Made by a program: the position numbers and the translations under genes
Shown: one piece after another, positions 1 to 6,959 of the stretch
How positions within the stretch are numbered: position 1 is the first letter of the stretch
How the letters are laid out: every line of letters begins with the position of its first letter
The notes under the pieces: model-generated
Told to the model about the DNA's origin: nothing
Databases searched by the model: none
Seen by the model: only the letters and a program-made list of their open reading frames with translations
Source of the DNA: Marinifilum breve
GTDB taxonomy: Bacteria > Bacteroidota > Bacteroidia > Bacteroidales > Marinifilaceae
NCBI RefSeq assembly: GCF_003202155.1
Contig: NZ_QFLI01000002.1
Coordinates: 726,056 to 790,055 of the forward strand
Reading direction: 5' to 3'
Length of the DNA stretch: 64,000 bases

Positions 1-133
1 ACTGAGAATCATTCTTTTTCAGTTTTCCATATTACAAATGAAAGTTGAATAAAAAGATTCTAACGCAACCAATTGTACTTTCTGCATCTAACTCATGTAA
101 GTTTTATTGAAACAAGCAAAAAAAAGATGCCCT

Positions 134-742
134 ATGAAAGCCAAAAGACATGTACCATACTTAATTGTACTTATCGCATTGTTTACTGCATGTGATAGCG
201 ATGATACCAGTTTCCCAATCATTGAATCGACCGACTATTTTCCCATTCATATTGGTGATACCTGGGAGTATAAAGATCATATTCGAAAGGTTACCGGATC
301 GGAAATGATTAACAACAAAGAATACAGGGAGATTACGCACGAAACTTATCGTGCTGATACTTTATATTATACCTACAAAACCTACTTTAGAACAACAGGC
401 AACAATAAGGTTTACAAACTAAATAGTGATCAATCAGGAGAGTATTTATTTGCCGACTTTAACTTAAATGCTGATGATTGCTGGACATACATTAACAACT
501 CGATTGGACGAGAAGATGAGTGGACAGTTACATCTCTTCCTGAGATTACTTTTGAGTTTGATGATACCGAATTGGAAAACTGCAAAAGATTCTTTTACAA
601 TGCAATGTTGATTGTTGATGAAGAGCATACCATCGTATTTGCTGCTGGTATAGGGGAAATCAATAATTTTTCGAATGCATGGGGATTGGGTGATACCATT
701 GAAAGTGCGACCATTAATGGTGTTACTTATCGTTTTAAGTAG
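134..742 (+). CDS. Putative lipoprotein of unknown function
   Basis: The protein is 202 residues from the ATG at 134. A TTG nine codons upstream is possible, but the ATG start puts a normal lipoprotein signal at the N-terminus: basic MKAKR, a hydrophobic stretch, then TAC-D with the lipidation cysteine near residue 20. The mature part is rich in Asp, Tyr and Thr, with IHIGDTWEYK near its start and VTYRFK at the end, a style common in secreted Bacteroidota proteins. I do not recognise a named domain. An Asp at +2 after the lipid cysteine gives no firm sorting signal. It stands alone upstream of a gene-poor stretch, so there is no functional context. Confidence 0.7.
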   Translation: MKAKRHVPYLIVLIALFTACDSDDTSFPIIESTDYFPIHIGDTWEYKDHIRKVTGSEMINNKEYREITHETYRADTLYYTYKTYFRTTGNNKVYKLNSDQSGEYLFADFNLNADDCWTYINNSIGREDEWTVTSLPEITFEFDDTELENCKRFFYNAMLIVDEEHTIVFAAGIGEINNFSNAWGLGDTIESATINGVTYRFK

Positions 743-1168
743 GGGTTTGCCTGCAAGGCACAGATCATATAGCCCAGGGGAAGGAGGCATTAGCGACTTT
801 CGCCTTGGGTTTATGATTTGGAATTGATATTCTTGTAACAGGTAATGATATATGATTAAGTGGGCTTGTTGCGATGATAGTATTTAATTCTTTGTCTCTA
901 GATCAGGCGAACTCTTACTTTTAATCATTTATAATTTTATGGGCATTCGTGATGCTCGCAAAGCTCTGTTATCATTACTATAAGAGAACCAATCCCAATA
1001 GTGATCGGGACTAGGTGGAAACACTCGGTGTCCCATCACGGCTTAATGATGAAAAGAAATGATAGTTACGGTCGTGCCTTAATTCACAGAAATTCTTTTA
1101 ATGGAATTTAAAATTCAATACTCCATAATCCCTGATTACAAATCAGGGATAACATTAGGCTTGCCATA
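743..1168. other. Intergenic stretch without a convincing gene
   Basis: No supported coding region lies between the lipoprotein gene and the minus-strand gene that ends at 1169. An imperfect dyad built on CCCAGGGG and CGCCTTGGG (about 772-808) could be a terminator or an intergenic repeat for the upstream gene. A clean hairpin near 1128 is listed separately. Short ORFs here show no recognisable protein. Confidence 0.5.
1128..1150 (-). terminator. Hairpin after the minus-strand gene ending at 1169
   Basis: ATCCCTGAT (1128-1136) pairs perfectly with ATCAGGGAT (1142-1150) around a five-base loop. It lies 19 bases past the stop codon of the minus-strand gene. There is no clear U-run, so it may act as an mRNA end-stabiliser rather than a strong terminator. 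Confidence 0.4.
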
Positions 1169-2086
1169 TTAGCCAGGATGAGCAACGGGTAATGCTTGCA
1201 ATTCGATTTTAAGATTTAGGTGTTCGGTACTGTATCGTTTTATGATGTGTTGGCTAGGGTGGTATCGGATATTTTCTATTTTAAGTGTGAACTCGCCTTC
1301 GGGAAAGTTCATGAAATTGAAGTTGCCATTTTTGGTAATTTTTGCTTGCATATTGTTCTCCAAAACGCTAACGGTGCCATATGAAATGGGCTGTCCAGTG
1401 TCTTTGTTTACAATAGATCCACGTATACTATAATGTCTTGAGTTGGATTTCTTTAGCTTACGAGCTGAATGATACTTGAAGTGTAATTCGGGATGAGAAT
1501 CCTGGTATGAATTGATGGTCCAGTCGAGTTTGTCCTTTAAAAATTGATTGATACTAGCAACCAAATCGTTGAATTCCTTTCTGTTTCTTTCGTTCTGATC
1601 TTTTATTTTTTTCTTATTGAGAATATTGCCTTCTATATCCAGAAGGATTTGGCGATAGACCTGTAAAAACTCGTGGCTTGTGCCGTATTGTTCCAATTGA
1701 TTTTGGTATTTCTCGCACAAATTATGCAGTAAATAGCCCGAATTGATTCTCCTTAGCTGTATTCCCCTTTTGATGTTTCGAAGGTGTATATTCAAATTGA
1801 TTAGCAATTCCATATCATTGGTATCTGCTACCAAACGATTGATGGCAATCTCCAATACTTGTGCTTTCTTTACAAGCAGCTTAAACAGTTTGTTGTTTTC
1901 AGCTGTAATCCACTCTGTAGGCTGATTCAGCTTTACAAACATGCTCTCTAGCCTTTTGCAATTCTGTAAAAAACTTTGAACTTGCAATTTAGCTGAAGGA
2001 TCGGATTCAAAAGGATTCAGGTTCTGGTTTAAAATGTTCTGAATAGACATGTAGCTTTCGATTTTGGCTCTGATTCTTTTGTGCAT
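1169..2086 (-). CDS. Uncharacterised protein with a C-terminal carboxypeptidase-regulatory-like domain
   Basis: This 305-residue protein has no signal peptide or membrane segment. Residues about 1-215 are helical and charged, probably coiled coil in part. The last 85 residues (about 220-305) look like a CarboxypepD_reg/Ig-like beta domain: SIRGSIVNKDTGQPISYGTV, then NGNFNFMNFPEGEFTLKI and a final IELQAL strand. In Bacteroidota this fold usually sits at the N-terminus of TonB-dependent receptors. Here it caps an apparently cytoplasmic helical protein, which is unusual. A second possible start is the Met at residue 13. The function is unknown. Confidence 0.65.
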   Translation of the reverse strand: MHKRIRAKIESYMSIQNILNQNLNPFESDPSAKLQVQSFLQNCKRLESMFVKLNQPTEWITAENNKLFKLLVKKAQVLEIAINRLVADTNDMELLINLNIHLRNIKRGIQLRRINSGYLLHNLCEKYQNQLEQYGTSHEFLQVYRQILLDIEGNILNKKKIKDQNERNRKEFNDLVASINQFLKDKLDWTINSYQDSHPELHFKYHSARKLKKSNSRHYSIRGSIVNKDTGQPISYGTVSVLENNMQAKITKNGNFNFMNFPEGEFTLKIENIRYHPSQHIIKRYSTEHLNLKIELQALPVAHPG

Positions 2087-2194
2087 AAGTGTTTGTGTTA
2101 TGTATTCCTTAAGTTAGTAGTTGTATTATTTGATTTCATGGATCAATCATTAAATGTAGTGCTATGGTATACAATGTTTCCTTTCTTGTTTCTT

Positions 2195-2509
2195 TTGTCT
2201 GCTTATAAAACATCAATGTCGTTGCGCATATCATATATGTCGTTCTATAAATCAGCTATGTCTCTTCATTTATCTGGTATGTCTTTGCATAAAACAGCGA
2301 TGTCTTTTCTCATTTCACCCATGTCGTTCTGTAAATCAGCTATGTCTCTTGGAATCTCATGCATATCACTTCATAAATCAGCCATGTATTTACTTAAAAC
2401 AGCAATGTCTTTTCGCATTTCAAACGTGTCGTTTCGTAAATCAGGCATGTCTTTCTAGAAAACAGCTATTTCATTGGATATAACATGTGTGTTGTTTAGC
2501 TAATCAGCA
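2195..2509. repeat. 21-bp tandem repeat array (about 15 units)
   Basis: Units of exactly 21 bases start at 2216, 2237, 2258 and so on, with a degenerate copy from 2195. The units alternate between two types, roughly ATGTCnTTnnnnATTTCAnnn and ATGTCnTTnnnTAAATCAGC, giving a 42-bp higher-order period. One forward frame stays open through eleven units and would read M-S-x-x-I-S-x / M-S-x-x-K-S-A. The array continues for about three units past the TAG at 2456, which argues that the period is not maintained by coding. Confidence 0.85.
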
Positions 2510-2583
2510 CTGTTAATGGCTATGTTAGAAATGTAAATGCCCTTGTTTGTAGTTTTTGCTTACAAAATGCTATTGTAAGCCCA

Positions 2584-2685
2584 TTAGGCAATGGTGCTAA
2601 GGAGTTCATACAATTGTTCGTCTGTAATTTCGGGTAGTACAATGTTTTCTACCGGGTATTCCCATACATTTTGTTGGTCCGACAT
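2584..2685 (-). CDS. Possible 33-residue small protein
   Basis: An ATG at 2685 opens a 33-codon frame ending in TAA at 2584. The peptide begins MSDQQNVWEY and ends LYELLSTIA. It is acidic, lacks low-complexity sequence, and has an AAAGA stretch about 7-8 bases before the ATG, all better than random. It has no hydrophobic segment and no cysteine. No neighbour suggests a role. It could equally be a chance frame in non-coding DNA. Confidence 0.3.
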   Translation of the reverse strand: MSDQQNVWEYPVENIVLPEITDEQLYELLSTIA

Positions 2686-3005
2686 AATCGATTCTTTAAA
2701 AGATGAATAAATGCTCTCTCCTCAAAATCTCTCGTATTGTGCTGCTTTGTTTACGCTGTTTAGGTTTGAATGCAGAGTTTAAGCAAACATCCAATCAATT
2801 TAAGAATAAATGATTACATAAAAAATTTTCATTGATGGGTTTTGCTCTAATATTGTCTTAGTTTAATTGGCACTTCTCCCAAAACCGGTTTCATCTTTGG
2901 GTTATTTACTATTGTTCATGAACTCCACCTTGTTGTGGTAGATCTAAAACGAAACAGAAAAGTCGAGCCAATCGAATGTCTCTTTATCCTCTAGCCGGAT
3001 AGGCT

Positions 3006-3034
3006 CTTACTTTCTCCATTGATGAGAAAGTAAG
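3006..3034. repeat. REP-like perfect hairpin
   Basis: CTTACTTTCTC (3006-3016) and GAGAAAGTAAG (3024-3034) pair perfectly over a seven-base loop and are followed by CAAAGAATCTACGG. Similar 'CTTACTTT...AAAGTAAGCAAAGAA' palindromes recur between genes in many Bacteroidota, so I read it as a dispersed REP-like element. Only one copy is in this window, so dispersal is inference. Confidence 0.5.
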
Positions 3035-3533
3035 CAAAGAATCTACGGCGCACCTACTCAGTGACCCAATACGGCTCAAAAGCGAATAGAAATAGATAGT
3101 CTCACTCATGCTTCGTTCGACAGCATTTCTATTTGTCGCTTTCTCTGCCTATGGGGCCCCACTTACGTAGATGATGCCGATCTTTCAAAGCATTAAGTTT
3201 TGTTCTTTATTTGGGTTATTCTCTATCGTTCAAAAGTCAAGCCAATCGGATACTGCTCGCCATTCCATAGCAAAGTTTTATTTCGAATCGCTCTCGATAA
3301 ATATCCCTCAGGTTGACATAGCCATAGTTAATACAACTTTTTCTACGTCTAATTAGCTTGACCTTCCAATGCCCATAGTGAGCACTGAGGTAAAGTGAAG
3401 CTCGGTAATGATAATTCTAAAGAATTACCCACTATGAATCATGCAGAGCCATTAATTATTTAGGATCAACCAAAATTACATAAGGTTTATATATTTTATT
3501 ATAAAAATAAATGTTATTGTGTAATAGATTTAT

Positions 3534-3541
3534 TAAATTTG
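3534..3541 (+). promoter_or_regulatory. Candidate -7 box upstream of the Zorya-like operon
   Basis: TAAATTTG matches the Bacteroidota -7 consensus TAnnTTTG. No good TTTG lies 19-21 bases upstream, and the box is 169 bases from the first start codon, so a long leader would follow. It is the best match seen in the AT-rich run before 3710. Confidence 0.3.
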
Positions 3542-3709
3542 GTAGGCTTGAATTGTTTTTATACACCTATACCTATTATATTAAGAGATAGAATCAAATC
3601 AAAGATCTCATAAGTAATTGAATAGAAAATTAAATTTAAAATAAAATTAATTTACAAAGAATTACAATTCTAATAAAACTTGATTTATTAATTTTAATAA
3701 AAATATATA

Positions 3710-4906
3710 ATGAACTACTTTGACTATTCTTTAATTGGTATTGGATTATTTATTATCATTTTATTTCCTAGACTCTTTAGAAATAAATTCTCTTCAAAAG
3801 AGCTTGCTTCTTTCTCTACAATTTTGGGAATACTTGGAACTTTTATTGGTGTAACTAAAGGATTATTAGATTTTAATGTAAATGACATTCAGGGTAGTAT
3901 TCCTCAGCTTCTACAAGGTCTAACTTTAGCTTTTATAACTTCTATCGGAGGAATGACTATTTCCTTAATTCTAAAAATAAAGCCAAGCATTTATGGGATA
4001 CATCGCAAACCTAATGACTCAAAAGGAGCAAGTATTGAAACTCTCGCATTACTACTAAAAGATATAAACGATAATCAGATTATCTCTAATAATGCGTTAA
4101 TTAAGTCACTAACAGGAGATGGAGATTCTACAATCATTACTCAAATACAAAAATTACGAACTACATCAACTGACAAATTAGACGAGCTAAATAAATCATT
4201 TAACACTTTTGCTGATAAAATGGTTGCTAATAATACTCAAGCCTTAATTGATGCCCTCACAGATGTTATGCATGACTTTAATACAAAGATAAATGAGCAA
4301 TTCGGAGAAAACTTCAAAGAATTAAATCATGCTGTGAAGTTAATATTAGTATGGCAAGAAAATTACAAAGAGCAAATTGAATTATCTATTGCACAGTTAC
4401 AACAAACAAGTAATTGTATGACTTCCACTGAAATTGCAATAAATAAATTAGCAGCAAATTCTACTATTTTAATTGATGCTAGTCAAAGAATGGAAAAAGC
4501 ACTAAGTGATGTTTTATCTGGATTGAATGGTTTTGCTGAGTTGGGTAATCAAGCTAAAAGTGCTCTACCTAAAATTAATGATAATATTGAATTACTTACC
4601 AGTAATTTTACAGATCGAATTAAATCATCAATTGATGAAATTCAAAAACAGAGTGTCAACCTTACTGAAGCGCAAGATAAAATCAAAGAAATTACACTTA
4701 GCAGAATAGATAATGTCAATGCTAGTATCGAGAAGCAGTTTAAAGAGCTTGATGAAGCACTTTCCTCTGAGCTTACTAAGGCACTTGAAGCATTAGGAAA
4801 CCAACTTGCTTCTGTATCTAACAAATTTGTTCAAGACTATGTACCATTAACAAACAAGTTAAAAGAAGTTGTAAATCTAGCAGAACGTTTAGAAGCAAAA
4901 AATTAA
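3710..4906 (+). CDS. MotA/TolQ/ExbB-type channel protein with long coiled tail, ZorA-like
   Basis: The protein has 398 residues. Hydrophobic segments lie at about 5-20, 33-53 and 68-89. The second contains STILGILGTFIGVTKGL and the third QGLTLAFITSIGGMTISLI, the small-residue-rich pattern of MotA/ExbB proton channels. Residues about 100-398 form a long, charged, Gln/Asn-rich helical tail with apparent coiled coil. Zorya ZorA proteins have this layout: a short channel plus a long cytoplasmic tail. The next gene, six bases on, encodes the MotB/OmpA-type partner, and an HNH nuclease gene follows. No flagellar, Tol or Exb genes are near. The ZorA assignment is by architecture and context; an unrelated gliding or stator channel is the alternative. 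Confidence 0.72.
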   Translation: MNYFDYSLIGIGLFIIILFPRLFRNKFSSKELASFSTILGILGTFIGVTKGLLDFNVNDIQGSIPQLLQGLTLAFITSIGGMTISLILKIKPSIYGIHRKPNDSKGASIETLALLLKDINDNQIISNNALIKSLTGDGDSTIITQIQKLRTTSTDKLDELNKSFNTFADKMVANNTQALIDALTDVMHDFNTKINEQFGENFKELNHAVKLILVWQENYKEQIELSIAQLQQTSNCMTSTEIAINKLAANSTILIDASQRMEKALSDVLSGLNGFAELGNQAKSALPKINDNIELLTSNFTDRIKSSIDEIQKQSVNLTEAQDKIKEITLSRIDNVNASIEKQFKELDEALSSELTKALEALGNQLASVSNKFVQDYVPLTNKLKEVVNLAERLEAKN

Positions 4907-4912
4907 AATAAA

Positions 4913-5608
4913 ATGGCATTAGATAATAATAATAACGAAGAAAGTCAGTGGATACACATCTCCGACCTAATGTCCGTCTTGATGATGGTATTCCTTTTTA
5001 TCGCAATAAGTTATATGTTCGTTGTAAAAAAACAATTCAACAAAATAAAAGAAATTGCAGTAACATATAATAAATTACAAGATGATTTATACGATAAATT
5101 ACATGAGGAATTTAAAAATGATCTAGAAAAATGGAATGCTGAAATTGATAGTACCACTATCTCTGTAAAATTCAAATCTCCAGAAGTTTTATTCGGAGCA
5201 GGTCAAGCTCAACTAAAACCAGAATTCAAGGAAATTCTTAGTGATTTTATTCCCCGTTATTTAAAAATCATTACAGATACAACATATATAAATGACATAG
5301 AGGAAATAAAAATTGAAGGTCATACTTCAAGTGAGGGAAAAGCTGGTATGAATAAAGATGAATCCTATATTTATAATATGAACCTTTCACAAAGGAGAGC
5401 TTTCTCTACCTTTAATTATATATATAGTAATCTCACTCCTAACATTCAAAAGGATTGGGTTATGAAACACCTAACAGCAACAGGGCTTTCATTTAGTCGA
5501 ATAAAACTTGACAGCTCTGGTATTGAAAATAGATCACAATCAAGAAGAGTCGAATTTCGGATTAAAACCAATGCAGAACAAAGAATGGTCAAAATATTAA
5601 ATCAATAA
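4913..5608 (+). CDS. MotB/OmpA-domain stator partner, ZorB-like
   Basis: This 231-residue protein has one membrane helix (about 18-38) with an aspartate at its start in the motif HISD18LMSVLMMVFLFIA, which closely resembles the proton-binding helix of ZorB and MotB. A linker leads to an OmpA-like peptidoglycan-binding domain (about 80-225): VLFGAGQAQLKPEF, IKIEGHTSSEG, then NLSQRRA and SRRVEFRI. A channel plus a peptidoglycan-anchored partner would make an ion-driven membrane motor. The gene starts six bases after its channel partner and ends two bases before the HNH gene, so the three are almost certainly co-transcribed. Confidence 0.75.
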   Translation: MALDNNNNEESQWIHISDLMSVLMMVFLFIAISYMFVVKKQFNKIKEIAVTYNKLQDDLYDKLHEEFKNDLEKWNAEIDSTTISVKFKSPEVLFGAGQAQLKPEFKEILSDFIPRYLKIITDTTYINDIEEIKIEGHTSSEGKAGMNKDESYIYNMNLSQRRAFSTFNYIYSNLTPNIQKDWVMKHLTATGLSFSRIKLDSSGIENRSQSRRVEFRIKTNAEQRMVKILNQ

Positions 5609-5610
5609 AT

Positions 5611-6438
5611 ATGAAAATAGACGTCGAGTTTAATACTTTGGATGCGTTGAGAAAAGTTATGGGAGCTAAACTTTTAAAACTAACAGATGTTCAAATTGAA
5701 CAAACTGCATTTGAAATTTTAAAAAGTGATGATGGCGCAGAAGTGGATTTCTTCGAAGATGTTGATGTAAATGATGACGGTACAATCCTCCATAAAGAAA
5801 CAGGCAAACCTGTTTTACTATACATAAGAGAACCTTTCAGCCACACTCCCAAATATCATATCGCTGGATGTAGTACATTAAGATCATATGTTGATAATGG
5901 AAGAATAGAAAGATATGTAGCTGCATATAGGGATAAAGATAATCCATCAACTAGATTTAAATTGAATCTTTTGCAAGATGATTATTCAAGAAAAACTTAT
6001 TGGAAAGAGTTAGATGTATGTAAAAATTGCCTTAGAGAATTAAATTATAAGGGATACAACTATTATAAATCTAAAAGAGAAGAGATATTTAATAATTTTA
6101 ATATCGCTGATTTTTTTGAATCATATGACACGACTAGACATGGAGTCAATCCCAAACGAGAAGAAAATGACTTTAACCAAGATGAATATCCTCCCAATTG
6201 GAAGTTTATTAGTAATCGGTACAAGCGAAATATAAACTTCCATTGTGAAAAATGTAAAATCAACTTAAGCGATAATACTAAGTATCTTCATCTTCATCAC
6301 AAAAACGGATATAAGAAAGACTGCAGTGATGAAAACTTAATTGGGCTATGTATTAAGTGTCATTCAGAAGAGCCACAACATCACCACTTAAAAAACACAT
6401 CTGATTATAATAGCTTTATTCTATTATATACAAGGTAA
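5611..6438 (+). CDS. HNH endonuclease, probable effector of the Zorya-like operon
   Basis: The 275-residue protein ends with a canonical HNH/ββα-metal nuclease (about 205-260): C212-x2-C215, LHLHHKNG (H229/H230), N242, then C247-x2-C250-H. The Cys pairs hold structural zinc and the His residues are catalytic in this family. The N-terminal 200 residues are not a known domain to me, but H83-x3-C87 and C137-x2-C140 could form a second metal site. Type II Zorya systems pair ZorAB with an HNH protein, ZorE, and this gene occupies that place, two bases after the OmpA-type gene. Whether the N-terminal part matches ZorE cannot be judged by eye. Confidence 0.75.
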   Translation: MKIDVEFNTLDALRKVMGAKLLKLTDVQIEQTAFEILKSDDGAEVDFFEDVDVNDDGTILHKETGKPVLLYIREPFSHTPKYHIAGCSTLRSYVDNGRIERYVAAYRDKDNPSTRFKLNLLQDDYSRKTYWKELDVCKNCLRELNYKGYNYYKSKREEIFNNFNIADFFESYDTTRHGVNPKREENDFNQDEYPPNWKFISNRYKRNINFHCEKCKINLSDNTKYLHLHHKNGYKKDCSDENLIGLCIKCHSEEPQHHHLKNTSDYNSFILLYTR

Positions 6439-6468
6439 TTTTAAATCCACAACTTATAAAACAACACT

Positions 6469-6885
6469 ATGAACGACATAAGCACAATTATTCTATTAAT
6501 TGTATCGGTATTAATCGGAATACCAGTATTTTTCTATTTAGTCCCAGTTGCACTCTGGTTTTCTGCACTGCTATCAGGGGTAAATCTTACATTAATGGAA
6601 TTAATATTTATGCGACTGAGAAAATCTCCTATTCAGGATATTGTAATGGGTTTGATAACAGCAAACAAAGGTGGTATTCCAATAAACAGAACTGAATTGG
6701 AAGCTCATGCCCTAGCTGGAGGCAATACTGCAAATGTTATTAATGGATTAGTTGCCGCAAAACACGCTGGATTAAAATTGTCATTTAAAAATGCATGCTC
6801 ATCAGACTTTAAAGGCATCGATCTAGTGAAGTTAGTGCATAAAGAAGTGGAATTGAGAAAAGAAGAAGAGAAGATTTTTGAGTAA
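6469..6885 (+). CDS. Truncated FloA-like membrane protein (N-terminal part only)
   Basis: This 138-residue protein matches only the N-terminal third of flotillin-like FloA, which is normally about 330 residues. It has a hydrophobic hairpin (about 5-45), then a region like the FloA signature with RLRKSPIQDIVMGLITANKG, ELEAHALAGGN and a GLVAAKHAGL helix. It stops after FKGIDLVKL with a charged EEEKIFE tail, just where the SPFH core should begin. No SPFH remnant follows in the 74 bases before the next gene. It starts 30 bases after the HNH gene on the same strand, so it may belong to that operon, perhaps as a membrane organiser. It could also be an independent remnant. Confidence 0.65.
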   Translation: MNDISTIILLIVSVLIGIPVFFYLVPVALWFSALLSGVNLTLMELIFMRLRKSPIQDIVMGLITANKGGIPINRTELEAHALAGGNTANVINGLVAAKHAGLKLSFKNACSSDFKGIDLVKLVHKEVELRKEEEKIFE

Positions 6886-6959
6886 AGTTTATTCCTAATA
6901 GATAACACGAATAGAATAACCTAACTTGAATCAAAACAAGAAAATTTAACACATCAGAT

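Larger units (their letters stand above)
2510..3709. other. 1.2-kb gene-poor region
   Basis: Apart from a possible 33-codon gene (2584-2685, minus) there is no convincing coding sequence. The region holds a perfect 11-bp hairpin at 3006-3034 and an imperfect stem at 3081-3140. It also holds a partial duplication: TTTGGGTTATT plus AGCCAATCG segments appear at about 2897-2974 and again at 3210-3248. The last 230 bases before 3710 are extremely AT-rich. The layout suggests a decayed or recombined intergenic island. Confidence 0.6.

Noticed and set aside
2081-2458. A 125-codon plus-strand reading frame across the 21-bp repeat array.
   Set aside because: It is made almost wholly of the repeat, and the repeat continues past the stop codon, so the open frame is a by-product of the 21-bp period.
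2195-2509. CRISPR array.
   Set aside because: Units are contiguous and degenerate, with no unique spacers and no cas genes. The same applies to the 47075-47319 array.
3171-3356. A 61-codon plus-strand frame in the gene-poor region.
   Set aside because: It runs through a duplicated non-coding segment and has no protein-like composition or start signal.
3710-5608. Flagellar stator MotAB or TolQR/ExbBD.
   Set aside because: No flagellar, Tol or Exb partner genes are near, the channel protein has a long coiled tail, and an HNH nuclease gene follows immediately.
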